Origin: Atherix ibis
Taxonomy: Eukaryota > Arthropoda > Insecta > Diptera > Athericidae
Length of the DNA: 64,000 nt
Assembly (NCBI GenBank): GCA_958298945.1
Contig: OY282606.1
Span: 27,563,740 to 27,627,739, forward strand
Direction of reading: 5' to 3'
The notes below the pieces were generated by a model. That model worked only from the letters and a program-made list of their open reading frames with translations. It ran no database searches and was not told where the DNA came from. A program made the translations under genes and the position numbers. This document shows positions 9,119-21,362 of the stretch, in pieces (position 1 is the stretch's first letter; each line of letters starts with the position of its first letter).

Positions 9119-9850
9119 AAATAAATTTATTTAAATAACAAGCCTACCGAGTATTTTTTTATTTTATTTTAACACAATGAAAACAGCAATGCAAAACAGA
9201 CTGAAAAATTCATTCCCTTAAATTTTCTTAGACATACTTTACGTACACCGGCACTGAACTATTTTCTGATAAATATTGAACTGTCAACATCACATTTGTT
9301 TACATTTATTCAATGACAAACTTTTCACTTTTTAACCATTTTTTGGACCATTTAAATGGTTTTTAATGATTAGCCATTTAAACGCATTATAAACTAAATT
9401 TTTGTTAATTTATTTAGTAAAAATGGTGATGTAAACTTACCGAAAGAAAGAAATTCCCGACTTTCTCATTCCGTTAAATTAACCTTTATAAAACATTTCA
9501 TTTTGCCGGAAATAAAAACTTCCTATTAAATGTTATCAACAATATAAATATTTATATAAATACTTACTTTTTTTTACAAAAAATGAAAGTTGCCTGTCGT
9601 TATGTTTAAATTATATTTTTGTTTCCAATAAGTGAATTAAAATGAATATAAATTATGCTTTTGCAATTCAATAAATTCCTATTACGAAAACTAGATGTCA
9701 GTTGGTGTCATGTCCACATTAAAAAAATCTACACAAAAGTATGCAAGCGTTACGATTTCTCGCCGCTTTTACAATAATTCAGCCAGAAAATTGCGTATAC
9801 ATATCCGAAAATATGACGTACGGGCCTATTCAAGTATTCTTTAATCTAAG
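9119..9850 (-). mobile_element. Inverted 5' half of the P-like transposon
   Basis: Read on -, this begins CTTAGATTAAAGAATACTTG at 9850 and repeats the 5' region of 6354-7110: GCAAAAGCGGCGAGAAATCG, the THAP-like exon with an intact donor, and the segment with TTCAGTGCCGGTGTACGTAA. It continues into CATTGCTGTTTTCATTGTG near 9180, also present in 3068-4527. It joins the 3' region of the forward copy near 9118, giving a composite with 5' ends on both sides. No target duplication is seen. Confidence 0.72.
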
Positions 9851-10601
9851 GAATCCTGGCAGCAATTCTTTGCCCATCGAGTAGTCCTGTTATCTATAAT
9901 ATTTTACATAATCTGTTTTTGGTCAATGTGGAAATTTTTTGCAATGAGCGGCCGGGGGGGGGCATATACTCTCTGCCGCTTATTGTGCTCACAGCAGTTT
10001 CTTACTTGCCTAAATTCGCAGGTTTCTTTCGATGTCTTGCCCAACAAGTCTACTCGACAAACCCTGCCAAAATTTTGGGCAAGGATACTGCTCGAAATTT
10101 TGATTGCTTGTCGTTGTATTTAAATTGTATTTTTGTTTCCAATTAGTGAATTAAAATGAATATAAATTATGCTTTTGCAATTCAATAAATTCCTGTTATG
10201 AAAACTAGATGTCAGTTGGTGTCATGTCCACATAAAAAAATCTACACAAAAGTATGCAAGCGTTACGATTTCTCACCACTTTTGCAATAATTCATCCAGA
10301 AAATTGTGTATACATATAGGAAAATCTGACGTACGGGCCTATCCAAGTATTCTTTAATCTAAGGTTATATCAGTATCTTCAGTGACACCCACGCAACCCT
10401 GGCAACAATTCTTTGCCCATCGGGTAGTCCTGTTGTTGAGAATATTTTACATAGACTGCTTTTGTGCAATATGGGATTTTTTGGCAATGGACTCTCTGCC
10501 GCCAATTGTGCTCACAGCAGTTTCTTACTTGCCTAAATTCGTAGGTTTCTTTCGATGTCTTGCCCAACAAGTCTACTCGACAAACCCTGCTCGAAATTTT
10601 G
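9592..10601. repeat. 505-bp tandem duplication of a P-like end plus flanking DNA
   Basis: Unit 1 (9592-10096) and unit 2 (10097-10601) both contain the last ~260 bp of a P-like end (GTCGTTRT... to TTTAATCTAAG) followed by ~230 bp of unrelated sequence (CCTGGCARCAATTCTTTGCC to CTCGAAATTTTGAT). Unit 1 has a local GGCCGGGGGGGG insertion; unit 2 has about 30 extra bases after the P end. Frames within it look like chance. Confidence 0.8.
10097..10363 (-). mobile_element. P-like element terminal fragment
   Basis: Read on - it starts CTTAGATTAAAGAATACTTG and matches 9592-9850. It arose by the tandem duplication and is not a separate insertion. Confidence 0.7.
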
Positions 10602-11642
10602 ATAGAATATTCTTTATTCATTCTCTGAAATTCAACTCACTATCACCCAACTTCTAACCAAAGAAAAAATTTCGTTTAACTCGCACACTTGCAATTCGCC
10701 AAATGGCTTCATAGTTGTGGCACTTAAAAAAATTATAAATTTATATATAATTTCTGTGGAGAAATAAACAAAACAATAGGAAAAGTTAATAAACAACTTT
10801 ATTATTGTAGCCATTAAAAAGCTAATGAAATTTTCAGCAAATAAACTTGAAACCATTAATGACATTTTTTTTTAGTAGAAGTCACAGTGGTGACCATATT
10901 TTGATAACGAAATCAATCTCAAAGCTAAATTAGTATAGTCGCCGCATGACCTTTAAAGTATCGTGGCGGTTGGAATTAACATTTCAGTATTAATGTTATG
11001 ATAATCTTTTCACAGTTTTTTACTCTTCGGAATAGTAGATAATCTTTTAGTTTCAAAGGATTATATTATAGAAATAATAAAAATTTCTTTATCGTAAAGG
11101 AAATCGACCTTTTCTAGTAGGCGTTTTTTGTGCACAAGATAAATGAAAAACAAAGCAATCATTTGCAAATAAATAGAAGATAAATCAAAAAATGGAAAAA
11201 ATTATAATTTTTCACCTAATCTAAAATAAAAATGATAATTATTGAGATGATTTTTTTTGATTTTTTTTGCGAAAAATTTACATTTCTAATTCCAGATACT
11301 GTTATCGTATAGCGAAAAATATCAAAATTTAAATTTCTTATCAGGAATAATATTTACCTTCTCGATATTACTTAAACCAAATTGAGTAAAAACGTTTTAA
11401 ATAAATAAATCCATAAATACAAGTTGATAATGGTTTAAATAAATTAATAAATAAATTAGACGAGAATACATAACAAAACATATTATTTTTGTTTTACAAT
11501 AAAAATATTTACAAACTTATTTGGTAATAATAAAATTCTAATTTGAAGCCTTTTTTTTATTATTTGTAAAATACATTTAAAAAAAATTAATAATGAAACG
11601 AATTGTGGTGAAATGGAGATTTGTTGATAGACGGAAACTTAC
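10602..11642. other. AT-rich stretch without recognised gene
   Basis: No coding motif seen. A short motif near 10690 (CGCCAAATGGCTTCAT) recurs near 21636 (CGCCAAATGGCCGCAT), hinting at an old uncharacterised repeat. By position, 11300-11642 would be intron of the - strand exon starting at 11838. Confidence 0.35.
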
Positions 11643-11838
11643 ATTTTTTCTTTTTGGAAACTTGAACGGTTCCGCTGCTGTTGAAGCTGAGTTGTGATGA
11701 TATACTCTCCGACCGACGAAACGTTTCACGAAATGTTCTGTTAAGTGACGTTAATGACGGCGAATTACTAGAAAGGATACCGGAATCCTCTTCACTTTCG
11801 TTGCGGACAAATAATTTGGCATTATTTTCGCTACTCAT
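11643..11838 (-). CDS. Probable first coding exon of an unidentified gene (partial)
   Basis: Starts ATG at 11838 (MSSENNAKLFVRNESEEDSG) and runs 65 codons plus one base to a consensus donor GTAAGT (minus-strand bases 11642-11637). The peptide is Ser/Asn-rich, with NSPSLTSLNRTFRETFRRSE near residues 25-44 and a basic KKKK at the end. It is hydrophilic, with no membrane segment or signal peptide. Composition, the perfect donor and lower AT content than the flanks favour a real coding exon. I do not recognise the protein. The pattern resembles phosphorylatable, disordered N-termini, and that is only a description. Partner exons are not identified to its left. Confidence 0.55.
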
Positions 11839-12880
11839 TATTAATTTTTTTTTTTTAAATTTAAAACAACAATTAAATTTTTATATGGAAAAACAAATTT
11901 TATGTGCCAATAATTCTTATTGATTATATTGATTTGCTTAAATAATTAAATACTTATTGATTAAAATATAATAATTAGAAATAACAAGTGTACAGAATAA
12001 CTAAAGAACCATGTAACACACTAAAAGGGAACTTATCCTAATATTTTATTAGCACTAATCAAAACATTTTTTTTTTTGCGGTCGGGATATTGATTTGTTT
12101 TCGTTTATCAAAGTTAGAAAAAATTAATAAAAACAAAAAAGTACACCAGCCGTAAATGACGTTTCTTGCTATCCCCTTCCAATTATGGAAAATTTGACAT
12201 TTTACCATATTTCAACATTGGTCATACTTATTTCTTTATCGAAATATGGCGCGTAATTTATTATGAATGGTTTTTGTACAAAATCTTTTAGTCATTGAAA
12301 AAAGGGATAATTCAATCTCAATCATTATTATGCATAATAAAATTAAGTTTTTCTTTTATTATATAGTTTTTTCTTATAGAAATTTTTAATATCTTTAATA
12401 TAATATATATAAAAAAAACAATATATTTCTTTCAATTATTAATCAATTATGTGACAATATTTTTGAGAAAACTACGATTTTTCTGATGTTTATTTTCGAA
12501 AACAAAAGTGATTTTAAAAAACAAAAAAATATATTTTTTAAAAAAAGCTTTTACCAGTTAAAAAAAAAACTACATATATTATTATATATGGAGTTTTTTT
12601 TTTTTAATTAGAAGGAAAATTTCTTTTTTGCAATAAAATTTTTGCTATAAATTTTCAACAAAACATTTTAATAAAATAAATATTTAATGGTAAATAATTG
12701 TTAAATATCAAATAAATATTCAAAAATAAATATAATTTTAAGGAAAATTACTAAAGAAAAATTACAGATTCTTAATTTTTCTCTTTATTCTAAAAAATAA
12801 TTTAAATTGGAAGAAATATCATCCGAAAGTGTTTTCAACGCATAACAACGCGTTACGTGTTCAACCATTTGCGACGCATT
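11839..12880. other. AT-rich stretch upstream of the 11838 exon
   Basis: It would contain the 5' leader and promoter of the - strand exon but shows no clear TATA/Inr pair. Otherwise nothing recognised. Confidence 0.35.
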
Positions 12881-13079
12881 TTCCCTTTTCATTCATATAT
12901 ATATGAGACAGCATACAAGCCTAGGTTTTGTTTTGACGTTTCCTCGTATAGTGGTGATTGTGTTTGATAAGAAATTACGTCGGGGCAGTAGAGAATTTTG
13001 TCATATTTAAATGAGACAGTGATAACGTTTACGATACGATAATTTTAACAAAAACTTTGCTTTCGAAGATGTTTACAGC
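12880..13079 (+). promoter_or_regulatory. Possible promoter and 5' exon on the + strand
   Basis: A CATATATATATGAG TATA-like run at 12895-12907 is followed by a less AT-biased region and by TTTACAGC|GTAAGTGA, a good splice donor at 13080. An ATG at 13069 would add only MFTA before the donor. If real, this is a short leader exon of a gene whose later exons I cannot identify. Low confidence, because donor-like sequences are frequent. Confidence 0.25.
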
Positions 13080-14699
13080 GTAAGTGATAATATTTTTTGC
13101 TGATTTTTTTTCGTTGACTTTATGGGAAAATATCAAAAAGGAATATATTTTTTTTTTTTTGGAATAAAATCTTGAAAGTTTAGTCATTTCAAATGTAATC
13201 TGATTGATTGTAGGAGGAGGAAAAGAAATTTTTGAACGCACTTAATCAATTTCAGCGAATTTAATTAATAATATTGGCATATGAACATAAAGGCATGAAT
13301 TGTGTAATTTACTTTTGAATATTTTGAATAGTAAGTTTTCGCACTTGTGTTTGGCACTGTCACTGCTGTGCTTTTGTATTGTCCGAGAATAACGAGTGAG
13401 TATAGTGCAGAGTGCAAAAACCGCTGACGGCCATTACTCCATTATGCTCGGTTTATGGGTAATTACAAAAGAATCCACACGACTCTGCTGAATATGGCCG
13501 CGAATTCTTGTTGATCAATTCGTCGCTTTTATCTGTAGATGACCTGCCTGGGCACTTTCAGTTATCTTCGGAGCTTCCAATACGTCCACTTGCCAGCTCA
13601 ACCAGTCAGCTGGTAGGTTCTTGTTCTAACGTGCTGTCGTGTGGTGTACGTAGAACCTAAATCATAATTGTCACTAAAACGTTCATAAAAATGCATAATA
13701 TTGACCGTGAAATAATGCTAATTAAACTAAATTGATGACAGAAAATATTTTCCATTCCGATCGTGCATTTCGATTTGTTACAAACTCGGGGTTCCATCGT
13801 CTCTGTCTGTTTGCTGATCTATTGTTGGAATGGTTAACGCATAAAATCATCAGTTTTTTTGTTCGTTTGAAAGTGATATCCGAAGTGGGACAAAATATAA
13901 AAAAATTCTACAAGAAACAAGTGGATTATTAGAAAATATATTATATTAACAATTGTACAAGACACACAAATAATTGTTGATTAGTTGGAATATTGGAACT
14001 ATTCGATACGTAATTGCAAAATTTTACAAACTTTGTTTATTGTTCGTTTTCGTTTAATTGTGTAAGAAATTTTGTTTCCTAATGTAAATCATTCGACTAA
14101 AACATAAATTATTCGCTAACAAAATAATTGCTAAATCAAATGTTCATTTCTATTATTATTGCTTAAAATTTGTTTCTTATATAAAAAAAAGAATAGTTTC
14201 CATATTCGTTAGCGAATGTTGCAAAAATTTAGAAAATTTCTGTTCAATTGAAATAAAAATAAATAAAAGCAAATTTGCTCCATTTAAATAATAATAATAC
14301 AAATTAAATCACTGTAATATATTTTGATCAATGCAAAATTGTTAGATGTATAAAATTTTGATTTAAAAATTGACACAATTTAAAATTGGTCTCAATTTAT
14401 TTGTATGGCAAATTTTATTAGGAATATTTAAAAAAAATTATTTTATATTCATAGTGAGTGATACTATTTTAAATGTGAAATAATAACATTCCAATTTCTT
14501 TTTTATATTGTTGATAAATATATATTTTGTTGTTGTTGTAAATAACGATTAATCCAATTTGTTCTTCGGAAAGTAAAGTTAAATAAAATTTACTTTGAAA
14601 TACAGATTTTTTATTAAATATTGTTGGGATCTTGCCATAATGTTTTGATGAAAATGGTCGCCATATGATTTTTTTCTTGTGCGTTTTTTGCATTATTTG
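13080..14699. other. No recognised gene
   Basis: Positions 13330-13640 are less AT-rich and could be leader or regulatory DNA. The 66-codon frame at 13732 has no recognisable motif and looks like chance. The remainder is AT-rich. Confidence 0.35.
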
Positions 14700-15180
14700 A
14701 GCTTTATTTGGGCCATTACTGGGTGAATGTTGCCTCTTAAATTGCTATAAAATTTAAGAATTGTCTTCGTAAAAATAAAGTCAAAATTTGTCGTTTTGTA
14801 TGGCTTGTGGTACCGTTTTTATGATACCAGATTTAGTCCAGATTGAAATCTTCAAGTTTAGACCATAAGAAATCTGTTCTCATACGGTTATAGCATTCAG
14901 AATTGATAGTTTCATCAAAATACGGACCTGCAAGCCATAATGCACACCAGTTTGTCACTTTTTGCGGATATAAAAAGTTCTCCACAGTAATTTGTCGGTT
15001 TTCAGAGCCTCATATATATAAATTTTCCTTTTTAATGTACCCACCAACCGATAAATAACCCTCATCGCTGAAAAAAAAATTTCTGCTCCTTGAAACGTGG
15101 TTACGGCAAAATTATTACTTTTGGTAGAAATTTTTTTGTTAATTAACATTTTTGAATATTGATTGTTTGTGCCCAAATTT
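14700..15180 (-). mobile_element. DD41D (rosa-like) Tc1/mariner remnant
   Basis: Read on -, the block at 15080-14950 gives FFSDEGYLSVGGYIKKENLY and then GSENRQITVENF, the first catalytic segment ('FSDEAHF...'). The block at 14870-14760 gives DFNLD, IWYHKNGTTSHTKRQILTLF, a decayed second catalytic segment (QQDGATCHTA type). Stops and gaps are frequent and the ends are not defined. Confidence 0.7.
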
Positions 15181-16640
15181 TCAGTTGTTGTTTTTTTTGT
15201 TTCATCTTATATTTTCTTTAATTATATAGTAAAAAAAAAATAAACAAATTATCATATTTATCATACAAAAAACTAATCGAGGATGTTTTTTTCTTTTGAT
15301 CATATTTTTAAGCCCTTGAATGCGAATATTTTTCAAGAATGACAACCAAAATATTCAACTAGAATAAAAATAATAGTATTAATTAAAAATATACATTTTA
15401 AACGTTATTATAAAATTTTCCTTATAATCGAGAAAATTTTATATTTAATTTGTGCAAAAATAAGAAAAAAATTGTTTTAAATTTTTTTAATTTTTCGCGC
15501 AAATTGAAATAATAAAAGTAGTAGAATGTGTTTTATTGTATTAATGAGTGCGTATGTTTGTTTGTTTGTTTTTTTTTTTAAATTTATAATATGACAAAAT
15601 GGCAACAAAAAAAATTGCGATGATGTAATTTGAGGGGAAAGAATCCAGCGGTGATATTGAATTTTTCCATATTAAATAATAGACTGCTGCTCAGCTTTTC
15701 AAACAAAAACTTATCTTAAATTTATAATACCATATTTGAACAATTTCTAAAACAGTTGTTAAAAATCTTTGTTTTTGTTTGTTATAACAAATATGCTGAA
15801 TCATTAATTATCAGTATTTAAATTTATTCGAAAGCATTTTTCATTCTAATATTGTGTCCTTGAAATTTCACGATCATAACATATTTAGGTGATGCCATAT
15901 GTGAAAATAGTATAAGGAATCTAATTCCGAATTAGTAAAAGTTAAAAAAAAAGAAAACATTACAAAACAAACTTAGATAAAAGGTTAAAAATAACAAAAT
16001 TTAGAGAACAGTGAACTTGATTTCATATAAATTTTGATCCATAATAAATTATCGACTGTACACATATTGAAAATAAATTGAATATTTTATTGAAAAACCG
16101 GTAAAAGCAAATACAATTAATTTTTATCGAAAATGTATAAAAAAAAACTGGTTTTAAATTATATAATATTCAATAACAAAAAAAGTTAACCTGTTCAAAA
16201 AATGTAATTTTCCATCATTTTTTTTAATGGTATAATTAAAAGTTTTTTTTTGTTGAAAAAAATTCAAATAAAATAGTTTTTATTAATAAAAGTAATATTA
16301 ATTTTTCTTGTTAAATGTGCATAATTTATAAGAATAGTTTAAATCGATTTTTAATCTTTTTCCTATTCATTAACTTGTAAGCATTTGTATGCCTGTTAAA
16401 AGTTTATTTAAAATCAAGTAAATAATAAAAATGTCATTTTGCAAAATTATGTGAATTTTTGATGATTTGTTATAAAAATCTTGCTTTTAGAAATGAAAAT
16501 TTTACTAGTGAAATTGTTTATAATGCAAACATTTTTTTATTTATTGGAAAATTTTTAATCTTTTTTTTTTGCTGAAAAACGCATATGTACAATCAGGAAA
16601 TTAATATTTTTTAGAAATTTTATAAAATCAAATTATTTGC
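15181..16640. other. AT-rich spacer, nothing recognised
   Basis: Low-complexity DNA with many A/T runs. No motif supported. Confidence 0.4.
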
Positions 16641-16649
16641 ATTGGCATT

Positions 16650-18225
16650 GGATGATAACGTGTGTTATCCATTTTGAGGTTAGGAAAGTAAGGTCATGTT
16701 ATTTGGCAGCTGTCAAATATATATGTCATTTGGAGCAGCTTTTCGTTTTACTGAAGGTTTGCAATTTTACATTATGGTTTGTTCAATTAATAAATAATGT
16801 GATAAAAATAGAATTTTTTTTTGTTTACAAATGTGGTGATTCTGCCATAGTTATGTTTCGCCAATTTTTCGAACAAAATTTTCTTCACCAATGAGGCTTA
16901 TTCTGGTTCGTTAAAAATTTGCCATTATGTGACTCTGAAAACACACAAGTGTGGAGAAGCCATTTTACGAAGTCTGTTCAAAATGTATTCGATTTTCGAT
17001 TTTTTGACGTTATGTTGGTATTCATGTCTCTCACTTATGCCGACAAGTTCGGCCATTTTGAATGTTCAGTTAATTTTTGACAGCTGCTTTGCTTGCACGT
17101 GTTTTGGCTCGTCTTCGGTTTTTGCACAATCCAAAAAATGGATCAAAGAATCTGTTTCGGGAACAAGAAAAAGTCACATGGGGCCAGATCTGGGGAATAC
17201 GGTGGCTGCGGCATTATTAGTGTGTTGTTTTTGGCCAAAAATTCGCGCACAAGCAACAATGCGTGAGCAGGGGCGTTAACATGGTAATGTTCGTTATTGA
17301 CCTTGCAGGTAATGTTCGTTATTGACCATTCTACCCTGTGACAAGAACTCATGATGCAACACGCCCTTGCAATCGAAGAAAACTGTAAGAAAAACCTTCA
17401 CATTCGACCGAACTTGGCGCGCTTTTTTCGGTCTTAACTCGTGCGGCAGCTTCCATTGGGATTCGTCACCATTATAACCCTCTGGAGCAAATTTGGTTCG
17501 TCGTGGACAGAGTCCAACAGCTCCTTAGTAATGTTAATGCGATGCTGTTTTTGGTCGAAAATGGGCAGAAATCGAAGACGAGCCAAAACACGTGCAAGCA
17601 AATCAGTTGTCAAAAATTAACTGAACATTCGAAATGGCCGAACTTGTCGGCATAAGTGAGAGACATGAGTACCAACATAACGCCACAAAAAATCGAAAAT
17701 CGATTATACGTAAAATTCGCGATACTTTTTGAACAGACCTCTTATGTGACTCTGAAAATACACAAGTATGGAGAAGCCATTGTATACGCAAAAAGTGAAT
17801 GTTAGGAAGAAGATAAGATGGTTACCATCATGATAACCGACTTTTGACTTCAAATTGAAAATTTTTATCTGGGCCATATGTGGTTTCAATAAGAAGTTGT
17901 CACAAGCCATACAACATGATAAAATTTTCCTTTATTGTGCTATAAGCCAAATTTTGTCATATTATGTGTCAATCGGCTTCCAAGATCATTCGATTGAGCG
18001 CCGTTGGAGTTATTTTTCCGAGGCAATGGAAAATATCGTGTTTGCGCAGGCAACCATCAAGTTTATGAGTATTGAAAATTCCATATCTGTCAAATAATTA
18101 CCAAAATATATACAACCAGGAAAATGAGAAAAAATTACCTCAAAACGATGGAGACTTATTCTCGTGGTGGCCATTTGAATGATGTTACATTCCATATATA
18201 ATGGCAAAGCCATGAAAAAAAAAAT
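16650..18225 (+). mobile_element. DD41D (rosa-like) Tc1/mariner remnant, split by mar-A
   Basis: The 5' end shows the family's start region (GTTATCCATTTT, then GGCAGCTGTCAAATATATAT). The body resumes after the mar-A insertion with CTCTGAAAATACACAAG, then a frame at 17855 giving FIWAICGFNKKLSQAIQHDK and SIERRWSYFSEAMENI. It ends with a segment matching the family's C-terminus (TTACCTCAAAACGATGGAGA). Catalytic residues are lost. A 40-bp sequence (16926-16965) before the mar-A insert is repeated after it (17743-17782). Confidence 0.72.
16968..17742 (-). mobile_element. mar-A copy, hybrid-end type, with broken transposase
   Basis: The ends are CGAAGTCTGTTCAAAATG on the left and TACTTTTTGAACAGACCTCT on the right, with TA next to each. 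Both ends are versions of the family's 5' end: inverted arms of about 190 bp bracket internal sequence that on - gives AHALLLVREFLAKNNTLIMP and QPPYSPDLAPCDFFLFPKQI. There is an internal deletion between the PHE and YLQ regions. The join CCAAAAAATGGATCAAAGAA is shared with the copies at 5390, 20336 and 43325. Not functional. Confidence 0.85.
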
Positions 18226-20335
18226 AAAGAAAAAATTAAATTCAAATCTAAATTTTAAGTTTAAATTATTTTACTTTATTTCCTGAACTACAAATTCGAT
18301 TACACTTTAGATTCTACTCTAAATATGCTAGAAACAAAAAAGGAACAAGGATTTTACTACTGAATTACCAACACAAACATAAAATAAAAAACAAATTATT
18401 TAAAATTAAAACTAGAAATAACATAAACAACAATTATATTTGTGGAAAAAATAGTTTGTTTAGTTAATTCCGTTAAAAAAAAATTTACTGGGTTTGTTTT
18501 CGTTATATTGAAGTGAACAGAAAATGTTTTGACTGTAAAGAAGTGTTTTATTTAATTTTTTTTCTTCATATTAATAATAATAATAATACGAAAGATTTTG
18601 ACTTGATTAACTTATTAAAAACTACTGAAACTATTAGGCAAGAAAACTTCTTAGAATTCGAATTGGGCTAATTGTAGTTAGCCATGATTTTCTTTGCTTG
18701 AAACATCCTCGTCCGTTAATTCTTAATCTAGAATTTCTTTCTAAATAGCATATCTTTTTTTTTAAATATTCTAAAATAATCTTTTTTGCTTTAACAAATT
18801 TGACAACGTCGAATTGGTCGCTTTAATTTATGTTCGACCATTAAGGTAGCTGACCTGGCAATGCCAATCCTCTTTGCTCATGTCGCAAACACCTTACATA
18901 TAAAAATCTAATTTAATTTTAATAATAAAAGTTGATTTGTGTTTTGTGTAATAAAAACATATATAATAGAAAATCCAGAATTGGTGGTGGAGAAATATTT
19001 TCATGAAAAAAGTGTAGTACTAGATTTATTAAATTGTCAGTTGTATGAGATCATAGAAGAATCTTGTTATTATTGTATATTCTCTTAGGTGCTAATAGTA
19101 TCATTGTTTTTTTTGTTGGCATTAGGATATATTCCTAAAAAATAAATAATAGATCAGATGGAAATTCAAAATTTTTTAAAAATATATGTTAAAAAGAATT
19201 TTGCAAAAATTTTTATTGGTTTTATAAAAAGTTCTTTAAAGAGAAAAATATCAAAAACAGGTCTTTGAACGGAAGACAGCATTTTTAATAATACAAAAAA
19301 AAGGAACTTGTTTTCAATGGTGAAGACAAAGTGAGGCTGAAAGGGATAGAAAACATAAGAACAGTGGACTTTCGGTGGTAATGTAAATACTGGAATATGC
19401 GTAGAACCTAAAATAATGAGAAGAAAGGCGAGAAATGTCACTGACGAAGAACAGAGACGAAAGCATATTACGAACACAGCATCAATGCAAAAAGAACAGT
19501 GTAGTAGAAAATTTTGTAATAGATAAGATCAATTATCAAAGTTGTTTTTTTTGCTTCTTCATTGGACATAATTCGACAGCACAAAAACATTTTCTTCTCT
19601 TTTATTCCGAAAAAAAAACATCTACCAATGAACATTTATACAATCGAAATTTCAAAAAAAAACCCCTGTGTTTGTTGCTATAATATTAAGCGTGAAACTT
19701 TCAATTTGATTTTGCTTCCACGTTTTAAAATTCTCGATAACATGCTCACTACTGGGGTATGGATGAAAATATTTTTTTTATGCTGTTTGTAATAGAGGAG
19801 AATTTTTCAAGATCTGTTGTAACTACAATATTATGAGTGAAAGTGGATTTGTAATTGGGTTACGATTGTAATAGAAGATTTTTACATCTTACGAATTTGT
19901 AATTGTAGTAGTAGAGTTATGATGAGAAGCTTGTAGGTTTATGTTATTACCACAGAAATTGTTATTTCTTTCATTAGTTCTATTTTGTTTACTACGATTA
20001 TTTGTACGATTAGTTATATTATTGCGTTAGATTTTAATAATTTAGCTACTGTGTACTTAAAGGTAAAGTATCACTAACAGTTTTTATAAGGAAAGTATGA
20101 TGGATTATAGAAACTGGAAGCTTATGCATTTTTGATAGTCTAAAAAAGATGTATAAATAATGAAATAAAAGGAAGTCTATTAACTACAATTAAAATATGG
20201 TTCCAATTTCTTACATTTAACTTTTGCTGAAACTAGGGAATTTTTTTGCACATTTCGAGCAATTTTGAGGATTGTCTGTGCAAACACCATCTTTTACGGT
20301 GTCAATGAATCTTAAATTTGTCGAATTATGGGAAT
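18226..20335. other. No recognised gene
   Basis: Frames at 19166 (-) and 19435 and 19562 (+) are Phe/Lys-rich, overlap on opposite strands and lack motifs. I see no splice pattern or repeat ends. Confidence 0.35.
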
Positions 20336-20965
20336 TGAGGTCTGTTCAAAGATATCGTGAATTTTGAATTTCTGCGTGTTACGTATATTCGATTTTTGAT
20401 TTTTTTGTGGCGTTATGTTGGTACTCATGCTGTCACTTATGCCTACAAGTTCGGCCATTTTGAATTTTCAGTTAATTTTTGACAGCTGCTTTGCTTGCAC
20501 GTGTTTTGGCTCGTCTTCGATTTTTGCGCATTTTCGACCAAAAACAGAACGGTCATTAAGGAATATTACCTGCCAGTTATGCACAAGTTGCGCGAAGCAT
20601 TCCGCCAGAAACGCCCGGATTTGTGGAAGAACAAAAATTGGCATTTGCACCATGATAACGCCCCTGCTCACGTATCATTGCTTGTGCGCGAATTTTTGGC
20701 CAAAAACAACACACTAATAATGCCGCAACCACCATATTCCCCAGATCTGGCACCCTGTGACTTTTTCTTGTTCCCGAAACAGATTCTTTGATCCATTTTT
20801 TGGAATGGGCAAAAATCGAAGACGAGCCAAAACACGTGTAATCAAAGCAGCTGATAAAAAAAACTGAACATTCAAAATGGCCGAACTTGTTGTCATAAGT
20901 GAGAGACATGAGTACCAACATAACGCGGAAATTCAAAATTCGCAATACTTTTTGAACAGACCTCG
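20336..20965 (+). mobile_element. mar-A copy, hybrid-end type, with partial transposase
   Basis: Left end GAGGTCTGTTCAAAGATATC (outermost base changed), right end TACTTTTTGAACAGACCTCG with TA after it. Inverted arms of about 180-200 bp are both 5'-type. Between them a + strand frame gives KEYYLPVMHKLREAFRQKRP, then NWHLHHDNAPAHVSLLVREF and PPYSPDLAPCDFFLFPKQIL followed by a stop. The second and third catalytic Asp (34 residues apart) survive. The N-terminal half is deleted. Confidence 0.86.
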
Positions 20966-21362
20966 TATATGGTCCAGATTAAAATCTTGTTCAGGCCAAA
21001 AAAAAGTTATTTCTCCTTCTTCATTTTCAAGAAAGAAATAACACTTTCAGATCAAATGCAAACCAGACATTCACTTTTCTTCGATACAATGACTTCTCCA
21101 CTGTCACTTGTGGGTTTTCAGAGCCTCGCGTACAGAATATTTTGCTTATTGACATATCCACGGAGCGAGAAATGAGCTTAATTACTAAAGACAATTTGTT
21201 TGAAAAATCAGCATCCACCGTCTGTTTTCTCAGCAGCCAATTGGTGTATCTCCTGCGCATTCAATGATCGGTTAAACAAATGACATATACGAGTATGTTT
21301 GACAGCTGTCAATCGATAGTGTCGTACTTTTCAAACCACAAAATGGATAACCCGACATTTCT
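20966..21362 (-). mobile_element. DD41D (rosa-like) Tc1/mariner remnant
   Basis: Read on - from 21362 the family 5' end (CCATTTTGTGGTTTGAAAAG, GACAGCTGTCAAACATACTC) leads into QLAAEKTDG-like sequence. A decayed first catalytic block follows, with GSENPQVTVEKSLYRRKVNV near 21120-21060. It is truncated at AATCTGGACCATA next to the mar-A copy. Confidence 0.65.

Noticed and set aside
9919..10146. Frames with PLIVLTAVSYLPKFAGFFRC, repeated at 10382
   Set aside because: Open only because the 505-bp unit is duplicated; the duplicated copy does not preserve the same frame and there is no homology I recognise.
19166..19477. 103-codon - frame overlapping + frames at 19435 and 19562
   Set aside because: Opposite-strand overlapping frames with extreme composition and no motif; treated as chance.
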